A stretch of 64,000 bases of DNA from Staphylococcus felis (GCF_003012915.1 NZ_CP027770.1:1054001-1118000), one strand, 5' to 3'. Numbered from the stretch's first letter, positions 1 through 9,561 are shown. Notes: generated by a model not told the origin, from the sequence alone. A program made the numbers and translations.

Positions 1-489
1 TACATACCATTTTTAATACCGTTTCTAGGTTTCATTTGTCCGATTGTATGCGGTATTCCTTTTATTTTATATGTTATGAAGATTGATAAATTTGGCATGG
101 TGACATTAACTGGAACGATTTTAGGTATTGCTTTTACAGTGATGGGCAGTGGCTTAATTATGATACCGTTTGGCATTATCTTTGGTTTGATTGGTGACTT
201 TATTATGAAATCTGGTGGATATAAAGAGTGGAAATCAATTGCGTGGGGTTATGCTATTTTCTCATTTTGGCTGATGGGATTTGTCGTAAGAATGTTTATT
301 GCAAGAAATCAATATTTTAAAGAGATCGGGCAGTCTTACGGTCAAGATTACGTAAATGTCTTGGAATCTATTACACCTTTATGGACATTACCTGTGATGT
401 TTATTTTGACAGTGATTGGTGGTCTTATTGGTGCTTGGTTAGGTAAGAAAATGTTTAGTAAACATTTTAAAAAGGCGGGACTTGTGTGA
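1..489 (+). CDS. ECF transporter S component, MptS/Trep_Strep type (5' partial)
   Basis: Reading frame 1 is open from the first base, so the gene starts upstream of the window; the first internal Met is at 76. The visible protein is strongly hydrophobic with about five membrane segments and ends in a short basic tail (KKMFSKHFKKAGLV). Its character and position directly before T and A components of an energy-coupling factor transporter identify it as the substrate-binding membrane S component of the Trep_Strep/MptS family. The substrate is unknown. The stop overlaps the next start by 4 bp, so the genes are translationally coupled. The family call rests on hydrophobicity pattern and context, not on a catalytic motif. 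Confidence 0.7.
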   Translation, partial: YIPFLIPFLGFICPIVCGIPFILYVMKIDKFGMVTLTGTILGIAFTVMGSGLIMIPFGIIFGLIGDFIMKSGGYKEWKSIAWGYAIFSFWLMGFVVRMFIARNQYFKEIGQSYGQDYVNVLESITPLWTLPVMFILTVIGGLIGAWLGKKMFSKHFKKAGLV

Positions 490-964
490 AGACGGTTGTT
501 GGTTCATTAAAAGATCATAGGAACATTTTGGCAAAATTAGATCCTAGAACTAAGATCGCTTTAACAATCACGATAAGCACAATTTTAATATCAAGCGGTA
601 GTTCGCAAAGTATTTTAAGAGTGTGTTTAACGTTATTTTCACTCGCACTATTACTATCTATTCATAAGATCAGTTTATTTATCAAATGTGCTGTTACTTT
701 TTTGGTGCTGATATGCATCCAATATTGGGTTGTTCCTTATACAGAAGGCATGATTAAATTTATTCTGCTCGCATTTGTTGGAATCTTTATGAATATGTTT
801 CCTGGATTTATCGTTGGTTATTACACTTTATTCTCTACAAAAGTAAGTGAATTTATAGCAGCTATGGAAAAAATGAAATTACCTAGAAATATGAATCGTC
901 TACACTTAGTTGGACAAATTCTATGAGAATAGATATTGTTAAATTAAGAAAGTAGGCGATTTTT

Positions 965-1246
965 ATGACAAGAGAAAGAAGAACTTTTAGTCCTGAATTT
1001 AAATTACAAATGGTAAAGCTTTATGAAAATGGTAAGCCTAGAAATGAAATTGCTCGTGAATATGATTTAACACCTTCGGCGTTAGGGAAATGGATTAAGC
1101 AACATCAAAATACTGGTTCATTTAACCATCAAGATAACTTAACTAATGAAGAAAAAGAACTAAGAAAATTACGTAAAGAAAATCAACAATTGAAAATGGA
1201 AAATGATATTTTAAAGCAAGCAGCGCTGATCATGGGACGAAAATAG
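965..1246 (+). CDS. IS3-family transposase OrfA
   Basis: A 93-residue protein with an N-terminal helix-turn-helix of the IS3 OrfA type (residues about 8-50, with PSALGKWIKQH as recognition helix) followed by a leucine-zipper-like coiled coil (about 60-88, LRKLRKENQQLKMENDILKQ). It binds the element ends and multimerises. The stop lies at 1244-1246. The sequence CGAAAATAG just before it carries an A-run suited to a -1 ribosomal shift into OrfB, the normal route to the OrfAB transposase in this family. Confidence 0.9.
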   Translation: MTRERRTFSPEFKLQMVKLYENGKPRNEIAREYDLTPSALGKWIKQHQNTGSFNHQDNLTNEEKELRKLRKENQQLKMENDILKQAALIMGRK

Positions 1247-1287
1247 ATGTCATTCGAAAGAATGCCAATAAATATTCAGTATCAGCA

Positions 1288-2109
1288 ATGTGCAAAGTCC
1301 TGCAAATCTCTAGAAGTAGTTACTATTACGAAATTAACAAATCACCCAACGTTGAAAAAGATGATCGAGATAAGGAAATTAGCGATAAAATTATCGAGAT
1401 TTTCAATTCTAATCGCAAATGTTTTGGAACAAGAAGGATTAAAAATGAACTTATCAAAAATGGTTTAAATGTCTCAAGACGACGTATAGGACGCATTATG
1501 AAAGCAAATAAATTAGTATCTTCTTATACGACATCGAAGTATAAATCATTTCCTTCTCGCTCAAGTGAACGCGAAATCAATAATGAATTAAATCAAAGTT
1601 TCAATAGAAAAGAACCATTGGAAGTTCTTGTCAGTGATTTGACATATGTAAAAGTGGCTGGAAAATGGCATTACATATGTTTATTTATTGATCTTTTTAA
1701 CCGTGAGATTGTTGGGCATAGCGCAGGCTCAAAGAAAGATAGCACGCTTGTATCCAAGGCACTTAGTAGCATTAGACACGATTTAAGAGACGTACAAATG
1801 TTTCACACTGACAGAGGAAAAGAGTTTGATAATCACATGATTGATGATGTACTAGATACCTTTGGTATCAAAAGATCTTTAAGCATGAAAGGATGTCCAT
1901 ATGACAACGCAGTAGCTGAAAGTACATTTAAAGCGTTAAAAACTGAATTCATTAAACAGTATGATTTTAAATCTATTAATCACTTAAAACTCGAATTGTT
2001 TGATTATGTTAATTGGTATAACAACATTCGACCTCATAGTGCATTAAATTATCTGACGCCGAAAGCGTACAAAGATAGTTTCTATAAAAACTGTCTAGAA
2101 ATCTGTTGA
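1288..2109 (+). CDS. IS3-family transposase OrfB (DDE integrase domain)
   Basis: An rve-type DDE transposase of 273 residues from the first ATG. The catalytic residues are visible: D in VLVSDLTYVK, D in FHTDRGKEFDN, and E in NAVAESTFKALKTE, with the DD(35)E-like spacing of IS3. The frame is open upstream of the ATG to about 1240 (KIDVIRKNANKYSVSA), a stretch conserved in IS150-type OrfB. The native product is therefore probably an OrfA-OrfB fusion made by -1 frameshifting near 1239-1243. No disabling stop is seen. Confidence 0.9.
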   Translation: MCKVLQISRSSYYYEINKSPNVEKDDRDKEISDKIIEIFNSNRKCFGTRRIKNELIKNGLNVSRRRIGRIMKANKLVSSYTTSKYKSFPSRSSEREINNELNQSFNRKEPLEVLVSDLTYVKVAGKWHYICLFIDLFNREIVGHSAGSKKDSTLVSKALSSIRHDLRDVQMFHTDRGKEFDNHMIDDVLDTFGIKRSLSMKGCPYDNAVAESTFKALKTEFIKQYDFKSINHLKLELFDYVNWYNNIRPHSALNYLTPKAYKDSFYKNCLEIC

Positions 2110-2437
2110 CATACCAATATTATCATTCCAATATCTGTGATTTTTAGATTTTTCCCGACGATTGCTGAGGAATATCGAAATATTAATTATGCCATGAAAA
2201 TGAGAGGTATTAACTTTTCAAATCATTTTTTTAAAATGATTGAATATAGAATGATTCCACTTATCATATCCGTTGTACAAATTGGGAATGATCTTTCTTT
2301 TACAGCGATGACAAGAGGGATTGATTCTCCATTTAAACGGACGAATGTATGCGTTGTAAAATTTAAACTACTTGATATCTTGTTAATCATTATCATGGCG
2401 ATATTATGGATTATTTATTTTAAGGAGAAGTTGTTTA

Positions 2438-3892
2438 ATGATTAAATTTGATAATGTAACTTTCAACTATGCTTCTTCAGAAAAACCAGCTATTCAAAAT
2501 GTCTCGCTTCATATTAAACAAGGTGAATTAGTCGTGTTCTGTGGTAAATCAGGTAGCGGGAAGTCTACTGTTGCTAAATTGATAAATGGCTTAATACCTA
2601 AAGTTCAACATGGTGACATAAGTGGACATGTTTACTTGAATGGACGCAATATATCGGAAATCGACATGTATCAATTATCACAAATGGTTGGTAGTGTATT
2701 TCAAAATCCGAAGACACAATTTTATAACGTCGATACAACAAGTGAGCTTGCGTTTAATTTGGAAAATCAAGGTATTAATAAAACGGTCATCATTGAAAAG
2801 GTTAAAACAGTTATGAACCATTTTAAGATTGAGCATTTATTGGATCGTAATATATTTGGGTTATCAGGTGGTGAAAAACAAATCATTGCATGTGCGACAG
2901 TGCTTATTACTAATCCAGATGTTGTTGTTTTAGATGAGCCATCTTCAAATCTAGATATGTATAGCATTAAGAAATTAAAAGAAATGATTTGTTATTTAAA
3001 AGAACGTGGTAAAACGGTCGTACTGATAGAACATCGATTGGATTATATTATGGATGAGGCAGATCGTGTCTGTTATATGGAGGACGGCTCGTTATATGCT
3101 CATTACCCAATAGATAGATTTAAATCACTTGATTGCGATGAACTTGAAAGCATGGGTATTCGATACGCACAAGAGGAACGATTACAATATGAACTACAGT
3201 TTGGTAATTATGTCATGGAGATGCATAACTTTACTTATATGTATGACAAATTTAGTAAAGAGAAACAATTAGACGTGAATGAAATAGTCATACCAAAAGA
3301 TGGAGTAGTCGCGATTATTGGCGATAACGGCAGTGGTAAATCGACCTTTGCTAAATGTTTATGTGGTTTACTGAAAGATTTTAAAGGACATGTAATGTAT
3401 AACCAAAAGCGACTTAAACAGAAACAATTATTAAAGCAGAGCTATATGGTTTTCCAAGATGTAAACACACAATTATTTACGGAAAGCTTGAAACAAGAAT
3501 TACAGCTATTAAATGTTCAAGTAACAGAAACACAAGTTGATGACATGTTAGAAAATATGAATTTGTTAGATAAAAAGCATGAACATCCATTGTCACTTTC
3601 TGGTGGCGAAAAACAAAGAATGGCCATTGCTACAGCAATATTGAGTGGTAAAGAAATTATTATATTTGATGAACCTACTTCAGGGTTGGATTTATATCAT
3701 ATGAAAAAAGTCGCGAAAATGATTAATGACATCCATGACAAAGGTAAGCAAATCTTTATCATTACACATGATAAATCATTGGTATTAGAGATTTGTACAT
3801 ATGTCTTACATTTTGGAGAAGGTCGTCTCATTAATCAATTCGCATTGAATCATCAAGGTATCAAGCAATTGAATCATTATTTCGATGTATAA
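2438..3892 (+). CDS. ECF transporter ATP-binding protein with two ATPase domains
   Basis: A 484-residue protein made of two fused ABC ATPase domains, equivalent to EcfA1 and EcfA2. Domain 1 (about 1-230) has Walker A GKSGSGKST, signature LSGGEKQ and Walker B VVVLDEPSSNLD; domain 2 (about 255-475) has GDNGSGKST, LSGGEKQRMA and IIFDEPTSGLD. Both have complete ATPase motifs. ATG at 2438 follows SD AAGGAG and overlaps the end of the T gene. It would energise uptake by the adjacent S and T subunits; the T subunit is broken by an IS, so this gene may be on the way to loss. Confidence 0.9.
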   Translation: MIKFDNVTFNYASSEKPAIQNVSLHIKQGELVVFCGKSGSGKSTVAKLINGLIPKVQHGDISGHVYLNGRNISEIDMYQLSQMVGSVFQNPKTQFYNVDTTSELAFNLENQGINKTVIIEKVKTVMNHFKIEHLLDRNIFGLSGGEKQIIACATVLITNPDVVVLDEPSSNLDMYSIKKLKEMICYLKERGKTVVLIEHRLDYIMDEADRVCYMEDGSLYAHYPIDRFKSLDCDELESMGIRYAQEERLQYELQFGNYVMEMHNFTYMYDKFSKEKQLDVNEIVIPKDGVVAIIGDNGSGKSTFAKCLCGLLKDFKGHVMYNQKRLKQKQLLKQSYMVFQDVNTQLFTESLKQELQLLNVQVTETQVDDMLENMNLLDKKHEHPLSLSGGEKQRMAIATAILSGKEIIIFDEPTSGLDLYHMKKVAKMINDIHDKGKQIFIITHDKSLVLEICTYVLHFGEGRLINQFALNHQGIKQLNHYFDV

Positions 3893-3921
3893 ATCACATC
3901 AATGAGAGGAGTCAGTAAAGA

Positions 3922-5676
3922 ATGAACACCGATGAACATTGGGTAAAATCATTATTCGTATTTGGACAAGATGCTAAATGGAAGATTGTTTTATCTGTTG
4001 TATTGTCTATTATTAGTGTATTTTCAGGATTAGTTCCTTATTGGACGGTATATAAAATCATACTATTAATGATTGATGGAAGTACAGAGATGAATCAAGT
4101 TATTTATTATATAAGTATCGCGGTAGGTGCTTATGTTATACAGGTTATTTGTTTCGGAAGTTCGACGATGTTATCGCATGTGACGGCTTATGATATTTTA
4201 TCTAATATTAGAAAGCAATTGGCACATAAATTAATGCGTTTACCTTTAGGTGTTGTAGAATCTAAAAAAATTGGTGAACTTAAAAGTATATTTGTCGATA
4301 AAGTAGAAACAATTGAATTACCGTTAGCGCATGTTATTCCAGAAGTAGTAGGTAATTTATTACTGTCTATTTCTATATTTGTTTATATCGTCATTATCGA
4401 TTGGCGTATGGCTTGTGCTATGTTGATTACAGTGCCAATCGCATTTTTTGCTTTCAAAAAATTAATGACTGGATTTAATGAGACATACGAAGAGCAAATG
4501 GCATCGAATAATTACATGAATAGTTCGATTGTTGAATACATTGAAGGTATAGAAGTCATTAAAACATTTAATCAATCTCAAAATTCTTATAAAAAATATA
4601 AAGATGCTGTTAATGCATATAAGACGCATACTTTAAATTGGTTTAAAAGTACATGGGGCTATATGAACTTAGGAGCGAGTATTCTTCCTTCGACTTTTCT
4701 AGGTGTGCTACCACTAGGAATGTATTTAATTTCAATTAATCAGTTAAACTATGCAGAATTTTTTATCTGTTTAGTACTGTCTTTAGGTGTTGTCGCACCT
4801 ATCAAGAACTTTACAAATTATGTTAATCAATTAAAATCAATCCAATATGCGATTACAGAAGTACGACAAGTATTGAATTTAGAAGAACTTGAAGTCTCGA
4901 AATCATTTAAAGAACCTAAAAATCATCAAATCTCATTTAATGACGTTGGGTTCTCATATTCCGACGATAAAGATAACTTAGTATTTAATCATTTGTCGTT
5001 TGATATTCCAGAGAAGACTTTTACAGCAATTGTTGGTGCATCTGGTAGTGGTAAGTCTACAATTGCGAAATTACTGTCAAGATTCTGGGATGTAACGTCT
5101 GGTGAAATTGATATTGGTGGTGTAAATATTAAAGATATTGGACCTAAAAAATTGAACGAATTAGTTGGTTTTGTAGGGCAAGATAACTTCTTATTAAATC
5201 TTACGTTTAAAGAAAATATTAAATTAGGTAATCCGGAAGCATCGGATGAAGCGATTGAAGAAGCGGCTAAATTAGCGCAATGTCATGAATTTATTACAAA
5301 ATTGCCAGAGGGCTATGATACGAATGTAGGTTCAGTTGGTGATAAATTATCAGGCGGTGAAAAACAACGTGTCACAATAGCGAGAATGATCTTGAAAGAT
5401 GCACCAATCATTGTATTAGATGAAGCGACAGCTTATGTCGACCCAGATAATGAACAAAGAATTCAAGCTGCATTAAATGCTTTAACTCAAAATAAGACGC
5501 TCATTGTTATTGCCCATCGATTATCTACTATTAAACAAGCAGATCAAATTATTGTGTTAGGTCATCAACAAATTCTTGAAAAAGGTGACCATTCAAGATT
5601 ATTGGATATGAACGGTCGCTATAAACAAATGTGGGATATGCACATTGGTGCGAAAGATTGGGGGGTCTCTTCTTAA
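3922..5676 (+). CDS. ABC transporter, fused membrane and ATPase domains (half-transporter 1)
   Basis: A 584-residue type IV ABC half-transporter: six membrane helices (about 1-310), then an ATPase domain with Walker A GASGSGKST, signature LSGGEKQRV and Walker B IIVLDEATAYVD. It is followed 34 bp later by a second half-transporter and probably forms a heterodimer with it. Paired half-transporters next to import modules are typical of IrtAB/YbtPQ-like siderophore importers, so import or processing of a metallophore is a reasonable but unproven role. SD GAGAGGAG precedes the ATG at 3922. Confidence 0.85.
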   Translation: MNTDEHWVKSLFVFGQDAKWKIVLSVVLSIISVFSGLVPYWTVYKIILLMIDGSTEMNQVIYYISIAVGAYVIQVICFGSSTMLSHVTAYDILSNIRKQLAHKLMRLPLGVVESKKIGELKSIFVDKVETIELPLAHVIPEVVGNLLLSISIFVYIVIIDWRMACAMLITVPIAFFAFKKLMTGFNETYEEQMASNNYMNSSIVEYIEGIEVIKTFNQSQNSYKKYKDAVNAYKTHTLNWFKSTWGYMNLGASILPSTFLGVLPLGMYLISINQLNYAEFFICLVLSLGVVAPIKNFTNYVNQLKSIQYAITEVRQVLNLEELEVSKSFKEPKNHQISFNDVGFSYSDDKDNLVFNHLSFDIPEKTFTAIVGASGSGKSTIAKLLSRFWDVTSGEIDIGGVNIKDIGPKKLNELVGFVGQDNFLLNLTFKENIKLGNPEASDEAIEEAAKLAQCHEFITKLPEGYDTNVGSVGDKLSGGEKQRVTIARMILKDAPIIVLDEATAYVDPDNEQRIQAALNALTQNKTLIVIAHRLSTIKQADQIIVLGHQQILEKGDHSRLLDMNGRYKQMWDMHIGAKDWGVSS

Positions 5677-5710
5677 TTTGTAATACATTCAAATATAAAG
5701 GAGGATTAAC

Positions 5711-7444
5711 ATGTTTCAGATTACATTTAAGATTTTAAAGTGGGCAACACCTTATAAATCAAGAATGATTTTAGGGTTTGTAATGTCATTTATTAATTCT
5801 ATTTTTATCGCCTTACCAATCTACTTAGCTGCCCAAGTGTTTAACCGTATACTATCTCATAAACAAATTGAAATGTATGAAATTATGAGTGTGTTAGGCA
5901 TCATGATTTTATTAGTTTTAGCAAGATTTGTGACAGCTTATTTAAAGAATAGACTTCAAGAAAGTATCGCTTATGAAATGAGTGCGAAAGAACGTTTAAA
6001 TATTGGTGATAAACTTAAGAACGTAAGACTAGGGTATTTTGAAGACCATCAAACAAATGAACTCGCAACGGTCGTTACAACTGATTTAACGTTCTTAGAA
6101 AATTATGCAATGAAGATGATCGATATTGTCATAAACGGCTATATATTAATTACCGTATTAATTTTGTCACTTTTAGTTGTGTCTTGGGAAGTGTCGCTAT
6201 TAGCACTCGTAGGCGTAGTTCTATCTTTACTTTGCATTCATTTATTAGAAAAGAAAAGCCATCAAAACGCGCCTCATTATCACCATGTTCAAAATCAACT
6301 TGTTGAGAAAGTGCTTGAAGTTGTTCGAGGTATTCAAGTTATTAAATCATTCTCAAAAGAAAATACAAGTCTTCAAAGTTTTAACAAAGCAGCAGATGAA
6401 AGTAAACGCGTGAATTCAAAAATTGAATTACAATACATACCGTTTAATTTATTACATTTGTTGAGCTTAAAGATTGTTTCTATCATCATAGTATTCATCG
6501 CATGCTTATTATATATCAATCAAAGCATTGATTTACCAACGCTTATTATGATTTCAATCTTTTCATTTGTGATATTTGAAAGTGTGGAGAATGTAAACAG
6601 TGCAGCACATGTGTTAGAAATGATTGATATGACGTTAAATGATATTAAAGAAATTAAGAAAGCGCCTGTATTAGATGAAACAGGAAGAGATATCGAAATC
6701 GATAACTTTGATATTGAATTTGATCACGTCAGTTTCTCTTACAGAGAGCACAAAGTGATTAATGATGTGAGCTTTAAAGTAGGGTCGCATACATCTACAG
6801 CAATCATAGGACCTTCAGGAAGTGGTAAGTCTACCCTGTGCAATTTATTGTTAAGATTTTACGATGTAGACGAAGGTACGATTCGAATAGGTGGCGTCGA
6901 TATTCGAGATATGACACTTAGTACGTTGATGTCGCATATTAGTGCGGTATTTCAAAAAGTCTACTTATTTAATGATACAATCGAAAATAATATTTTATAC
7001 GGTAAGCCAGATGCAACTAAAGAAGAAGTTATTGCAGCTGCGAAACAAGCATGTTGTCATGACTTTATCATGTCACTACCGGATGGCTATCAAACAATGG
7101 TCAATGAGAAAGGGAATAATTTATCTGGTGGAGAAAAACAACGTATATCTATTGCAAGGGCGATATTAAAAGACGCACCAATCATCATTTTAGATGAAGC
7201 AACTGCAAGTATTGATCCAGAGAACGAACATCTCATACAAAGTGCGATTGATGAATTAAGCAAAGGCAAAACAGTCATCACAATTGCGCATAAAATTGGA
7301 ACAATTAAAAACGCCAATAAAATCATCGTATTAAGTGAAGGTGAAATCATTCAAAAAGGCGATCACGAAACACTCGTGAATCAATCAGGTACTTATCAGA
7401 ACTTCATTCAAATCAAGACACAATCAGAAGGTTGGAGATTGTAG
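5711..7444 (+). CDS. ABC transporter, fused membrane and ATPase domains (half-transporter 2)
   Basis: A 577-residue partner of the upstream half-transporter. Six predicted membrane helices occupy about residues 1-310; the ATPase has Walker A GPSGSGKST, Q-loop region SAVFQKVYLFND, signature LSGGEKQRI and Walker B IIILDEATASID. All key residues are present in both halves, so both sites could hydrolyse ATP. SD AAAGGAGG lies before the ATG at 5711. Only 3 bp separate its stop from the start of a truncated dehydrogenase-like gene, showing that the locus once encoded an enzyme with the transporters. Confidence 0.85.
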   Translation: MFQITFKILKWATPYKSRMILGFVMSFINSIFIALPIYLAAQVFNRILSHKQIEMYEIMSVLGIMILLVLARFVTAYLKNRLQESIAYEMSAKERLNIGDKLKNVRLGYFEDHQTNELATVVTTDLTFLENYAMKMIDIVINGYILITVLILSLLVVSWEVSLLALVGVVLSLLCIHLLEKKSHQNAPHYHHVQNQLVEKVLEVVRGIQVIKSFSKENTSLQSFNKAADESKRVNSKIELQYIPFNLLHLLSLKIVSIIIVFIACLLYINQSIDLPTLIMISIFSFVIFESVENVNSAAHVLEMIDMTLNDIKEIKKAPVLDETGRDIEIDNFDIEFDHVSFSYREHKVINDVSFKVGSHTSTAIIGPSGSGKSTLCNLLLRFYDVDEGTIRIGGVDIRDMTLSTLMSHISAVFQKVYLFNDTIENNILYGKPDATKEEVIAAAKQACCHDFIMSLPDGYQTMVNEKGNNLSGGEKQRISIARAILKDAPIIILDEATASIDPENEHLIQSAIDELSKGKTVITIAHKIGTIKNANKIIVLSEGEIIQKGDHETLVNQSGTYQNFIQIKTQSEGWRL

Positions 7445-7447
7445 ATT

Positions 7448-7982
7448 ATGAGTAAACAAATTGGGATTTTAGGTGGAAATGGAGCACTAGGTAGTAAGTT
7501 AACGAAGTTATTATCTGAACATAAAAATGTGCAAATTAAAGTCGGTACAAGAACTAAGAACTTTACCAAATTAGAACATCATCAAAGTTGATACTTCTGG
7601 TAAGTTGGATTTAGCTCAAAGTGAAGGGAAATTGGATGATCAATTGAAGCAAAAACAATTAAGTGCAGTACAATTTGGAGGTGTAAATCCAGGATTAACA
7701 GAAGTGCTGATCGCATATTGTACAGCATGTTTGAATGTTGATGAATTAGAATTATACTTTTCAGGTGTTGGTGAATTATCGGATTCAGCAGTTCTTGAAA
7801 TGATAGAAACATCAGAACCACCATATTCGTATAGTCAGATGTACATTAATAACGGTAAACCTGAACAGTTAAATTATATGATAAAAGAAGCTAACTTAAT
7901 GGGTAATGAACGATCATTTTATCAATTGCTTATTGTTTCATTTGCTATCACCTCTTTTAATGTTTACCCGGTGTGTGAATAA
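7448..7982 (+). pseudogene. Saccharopine dehydrogenase-like gene, internally deleted
   Basis: The 5' piece (7448-7591) encodes a Rossmann start, MSKQIGILGGNGALGSKL, with the GxGxxG-like NADP-binding loop, then stops at TGA after 47 codons. A second frame from about 7575 to 7982 encodes a C-terminal-like piece (GGVNPGLTEVLIAY). Intact relatives are about 350 residues, so a large internal segment is missing and the halves are in different frames. The dehydrogenase family is inferred from the nucleotide-binding motif and the GVNPGLTEVL segment. It follows the ABC pair closely and was presumably co-transcribed. Confidence 0.7.
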
Positions 7983-8017
7983 GAAAAACACCTTGACTTA
8001 AGAGAGATGAACATAAA

Positions 8018-8092
8018 AAGGCTCAGACTGAAAAGTTGATAGTAGGGTTAACAGTTGTTCCATACTTTCAACATAATCGTCTGGCCTCTTTA
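8018..8092. terminator. Stem-loop between convergent genes
   Basis: The arms AGGCTCAGAC and GTCTGGCCTCTTT pair across a loop that has its own smaller complementarity. It lies between the decayed dehydrogenase gene and the convergent amino acid symporter, with a T-rich tract on the plus strand and an A-rich tract for the minus strand, so it could terminate both. Confidence 0.6.
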
Positions 8093-8096
8093 TAGA

Positions 8097-9485
8097 TTAA
8101 TGATTGGATTGTTTAATAGATGGTTTGAAATAATCATCTGTTAAAGATTTAATGACTTTATATAAGAATAAGATACCGATTAAGTTAGGAATCATCATGA
8201 GTGCATTTGCAATATCAGCAAACATCCATACTGTTCGTAAATTAGCAACAGTTCCCACAAAAGTTGCGATGACGTAAATGACACCGTAAAGCATGACGAA
8301 GCGCACACCAAATAGATACTCAAAACATTTAGCGCCATATACAAACCACGCGATAATCGTTGAAAAGCCAAAGAAAATGACCGATAATGACACAACATAT
8401 TCGCCAAGTGTACCTAACCCAGCTCCAAATGCCATGCTTGTTAAAGCACCTGCTTCAAGATTAGGATCATGTGTAACGCCAGAGAGGAGTCCACCTGTTG
8501 GATCCCAATATCCTGTTACAAGTAGAACAAGTGCTGTCATTGTACATACAACAATGGTAACAATGAAAGTACCTGTCATCGCAACTAATGCTTGAATCAC
8601 AGGATGTCCTGCTTTGGCATTACCAGAAATCAAAGCAACCGTACCTAAACCAGCTTCGTTTGAAAAAATCCCTTTAGAGACGCCATTTTGAATGGCTTGC
8701 ATCACCATAATACCTGAAAAACCGCCCGCCGCAGATACAGGTGTAAATGCATATTCAAAAATCAAACTAAAGGCAGGAATAATTTGATCGTAATTAATAA
8801 TTAAAATTGTAACGGCTGCGCCAATGTAAAAAATAGCCATCATTGGCACGAAAAATCCAGCAACGTTACTAATTCGCTTTAAGCCACCAAAAATAATCAA
8901 TGAAATTAATATAACAAGTATAACCCCTGTAATAGCACCATGAACGTTAAAGCTTGTTGTCATCACATCAGCAATGGTATTAGACTGAACGCTATTGCCG
9001 ATACCCAGTGCAGCAAAAGCACCGAATGCAGCAAAAGCAATTGCTAAAAACTTGAAACGATGTCCTAATCCTTGCTCTATGTAATACATTGGTCCACTTG
9101 AGTACTCGCCATTTTTATTTTTAACACGATATTTCATTGCTAATAGAGCTTCGGCATATTTTGTTGTCATACCTAGTAATCCAACGACCCACATCCAAAA
9201 TACCGCTCCAGGACCACCTAACGTTACGGCAGTTGCTACCCCAGCAATGTTACCATTACCAATCATGCCTGCGAGTGAAGTCATTAATGCTTTGAAGTTA
9301 CTGATGTCACCTGCACTGTTGTTATTCTTTTGATCTGGAACAAAAGCAAGTTTGAATGCATGCAGCAATTTACTAAACTGCATCCCTTTTAAAATGATTG
9401 TTAAAAATAGTCCCGTTCCTGTAAGTAAAATGAGACTCGGTGCGCCCCACAAGAGACCACTTATTTTTTCTAAAACATCATACAC
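8097..9485 (-). CDS. alsT: Sodium/proton:alanine or glutamine symporter, AGCS family
   Basis: A 462-residue membrane protein with about ten hydrophobic helices and AGCS features: MIGNGNIAGVATAVTLGGPG, the FWMWVVGLLGMTTKYAEALLA segment and GGPM-like SGPMYYIEQG. It imports small neutral amino acids with Na+ or H+. The longest frame begins at TTG 9500, but that lies in the ribosome site; GTG at 9485 (MYDVLEKISGLLW) is 6 bp after GGAGGGG and is preferred. It is a single gene with its own promoter and cre site. Substrate preference (alanine versus glutamine) cannot be read from the sequence. Confidence 0.88.
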   Translation of the reverse strand: MYDVLEKISGLLWGAPSLILLTGTGLFLTIILKGMQFSKLLHAFKLAFVPDQKNNNSAGDISNFKALMTSLAGMIGNGNIAGVATAVTLGGPGAVFWMWVVGLLGMTTKYAEALLAMKYRVKNKNGEYSSGPMYYIEQGLGHRFKFLAIAFAAFGAFAALGIGNSVQSNTIADVMTTSFNVHGAITGVILVILISLIIFGGLKRISNVAGFFVPMMAIFYIGAAVTILIINYDQIIPAFSLIFEYAFTPVSAAGGFSGIMVMQAIQNGVSKGIFSNEAGLGTVALISGNAKAGHPVIQALVAMTGTFIVTIVVCTMTALVLLVTGYWDPTGGLLSGVTHDPNLEAGALTSMAFGAGLGTLGEYVVSLSVIFFGFSTIIAWFVYGAKCFEYLFGVRFVMLYGVIYVIATFVGTVANLRTVWMFADIANALMMIPNLIGILFLYKVIKSLTDDYFKPSIKQSNH

Positions 9486-9515
9486 GCATAACCCCTCCAA
9501 TTAATACACTTCATA

Positions 9516-9561
9516 AGTAAACGCTTTCATTATTATATTACACTTCATGGTTCGATGTAAA
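9516..9561 (-). promoter_or_regulatory. alsT promoter with overlapping CcpA cre-like site
   Basis: On the minus strand TTTACA (9556-9561) and TATAAT (9532-9537) are separated by 18 bp. Immediately downstream, 9516-9529 reads TGAAAGCGTTTACT, matching 13 of 14 positions of the catabolite response consensus TGWAANCGNTNWCA. A cre at the transcription start normally means repression by CcpA in the presence of glucose. Confidence 0.65.

Larger units (their letters stand above)
897..2115 (+). mobile_element. IS3-family (IS150-like) insertion sequence in the ECF T gene
   Basis: Contains the two overlapping transposase frames of the IS3 family. The flanks share AAT (894-896 and 2116-2118), a plausible 3-bp target duplication, giving an element of about 1219 bp. 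The termini are imperfect: GTCTACACTTAG on the left against GTCAACAGATTT, read inward on the reverse strand, on the right. These put the right inverted repeat about 4 bp inside the end implied by AAT, so the exact right boundary is uncertain. Both transposase frames look intact, so the element may be active. Confidence 0.8.
486..2445 (+). pseudogene. ECF transporter T component (CbiQ family), split by an IS3-family element
   Basis: The transmembrane coupling subunit that links an S component to the ATPases. The N-terminal part (486-896, GTG start, SD AAGGCGGG) reads through hydrophobic helices to EKMKLPRNMN; the C-terminal part resumes after the insertion at 2116 as NIIIPISVIFRFFP and continues through the family signature (FFPTIAEEYRNINYAMKMRG) to the stop at 2445. 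Removing 897-2115 restores an exact in-frame protein of about 246 residues, so the insertion is the only visible lesion. The 3' end overlaps the ATPase gene start by 8 bp. The insertion should inactivate the importer unless a paralogous T component substitutes. Confidence 0.85.

Noticed and set aside
894..2118. Longer target duplication for the IS element
   Set aside because: Only AAT is shared at both junctions in frame; the neighbouring bases differ, and the terminal repeats leave the right end uncertain by a few bases.
7582..7824. 80-codon minus-strand frame in the dehydrogenase remnant
   Set aside because: Antisense shadow of the decayed gene without a start signal.
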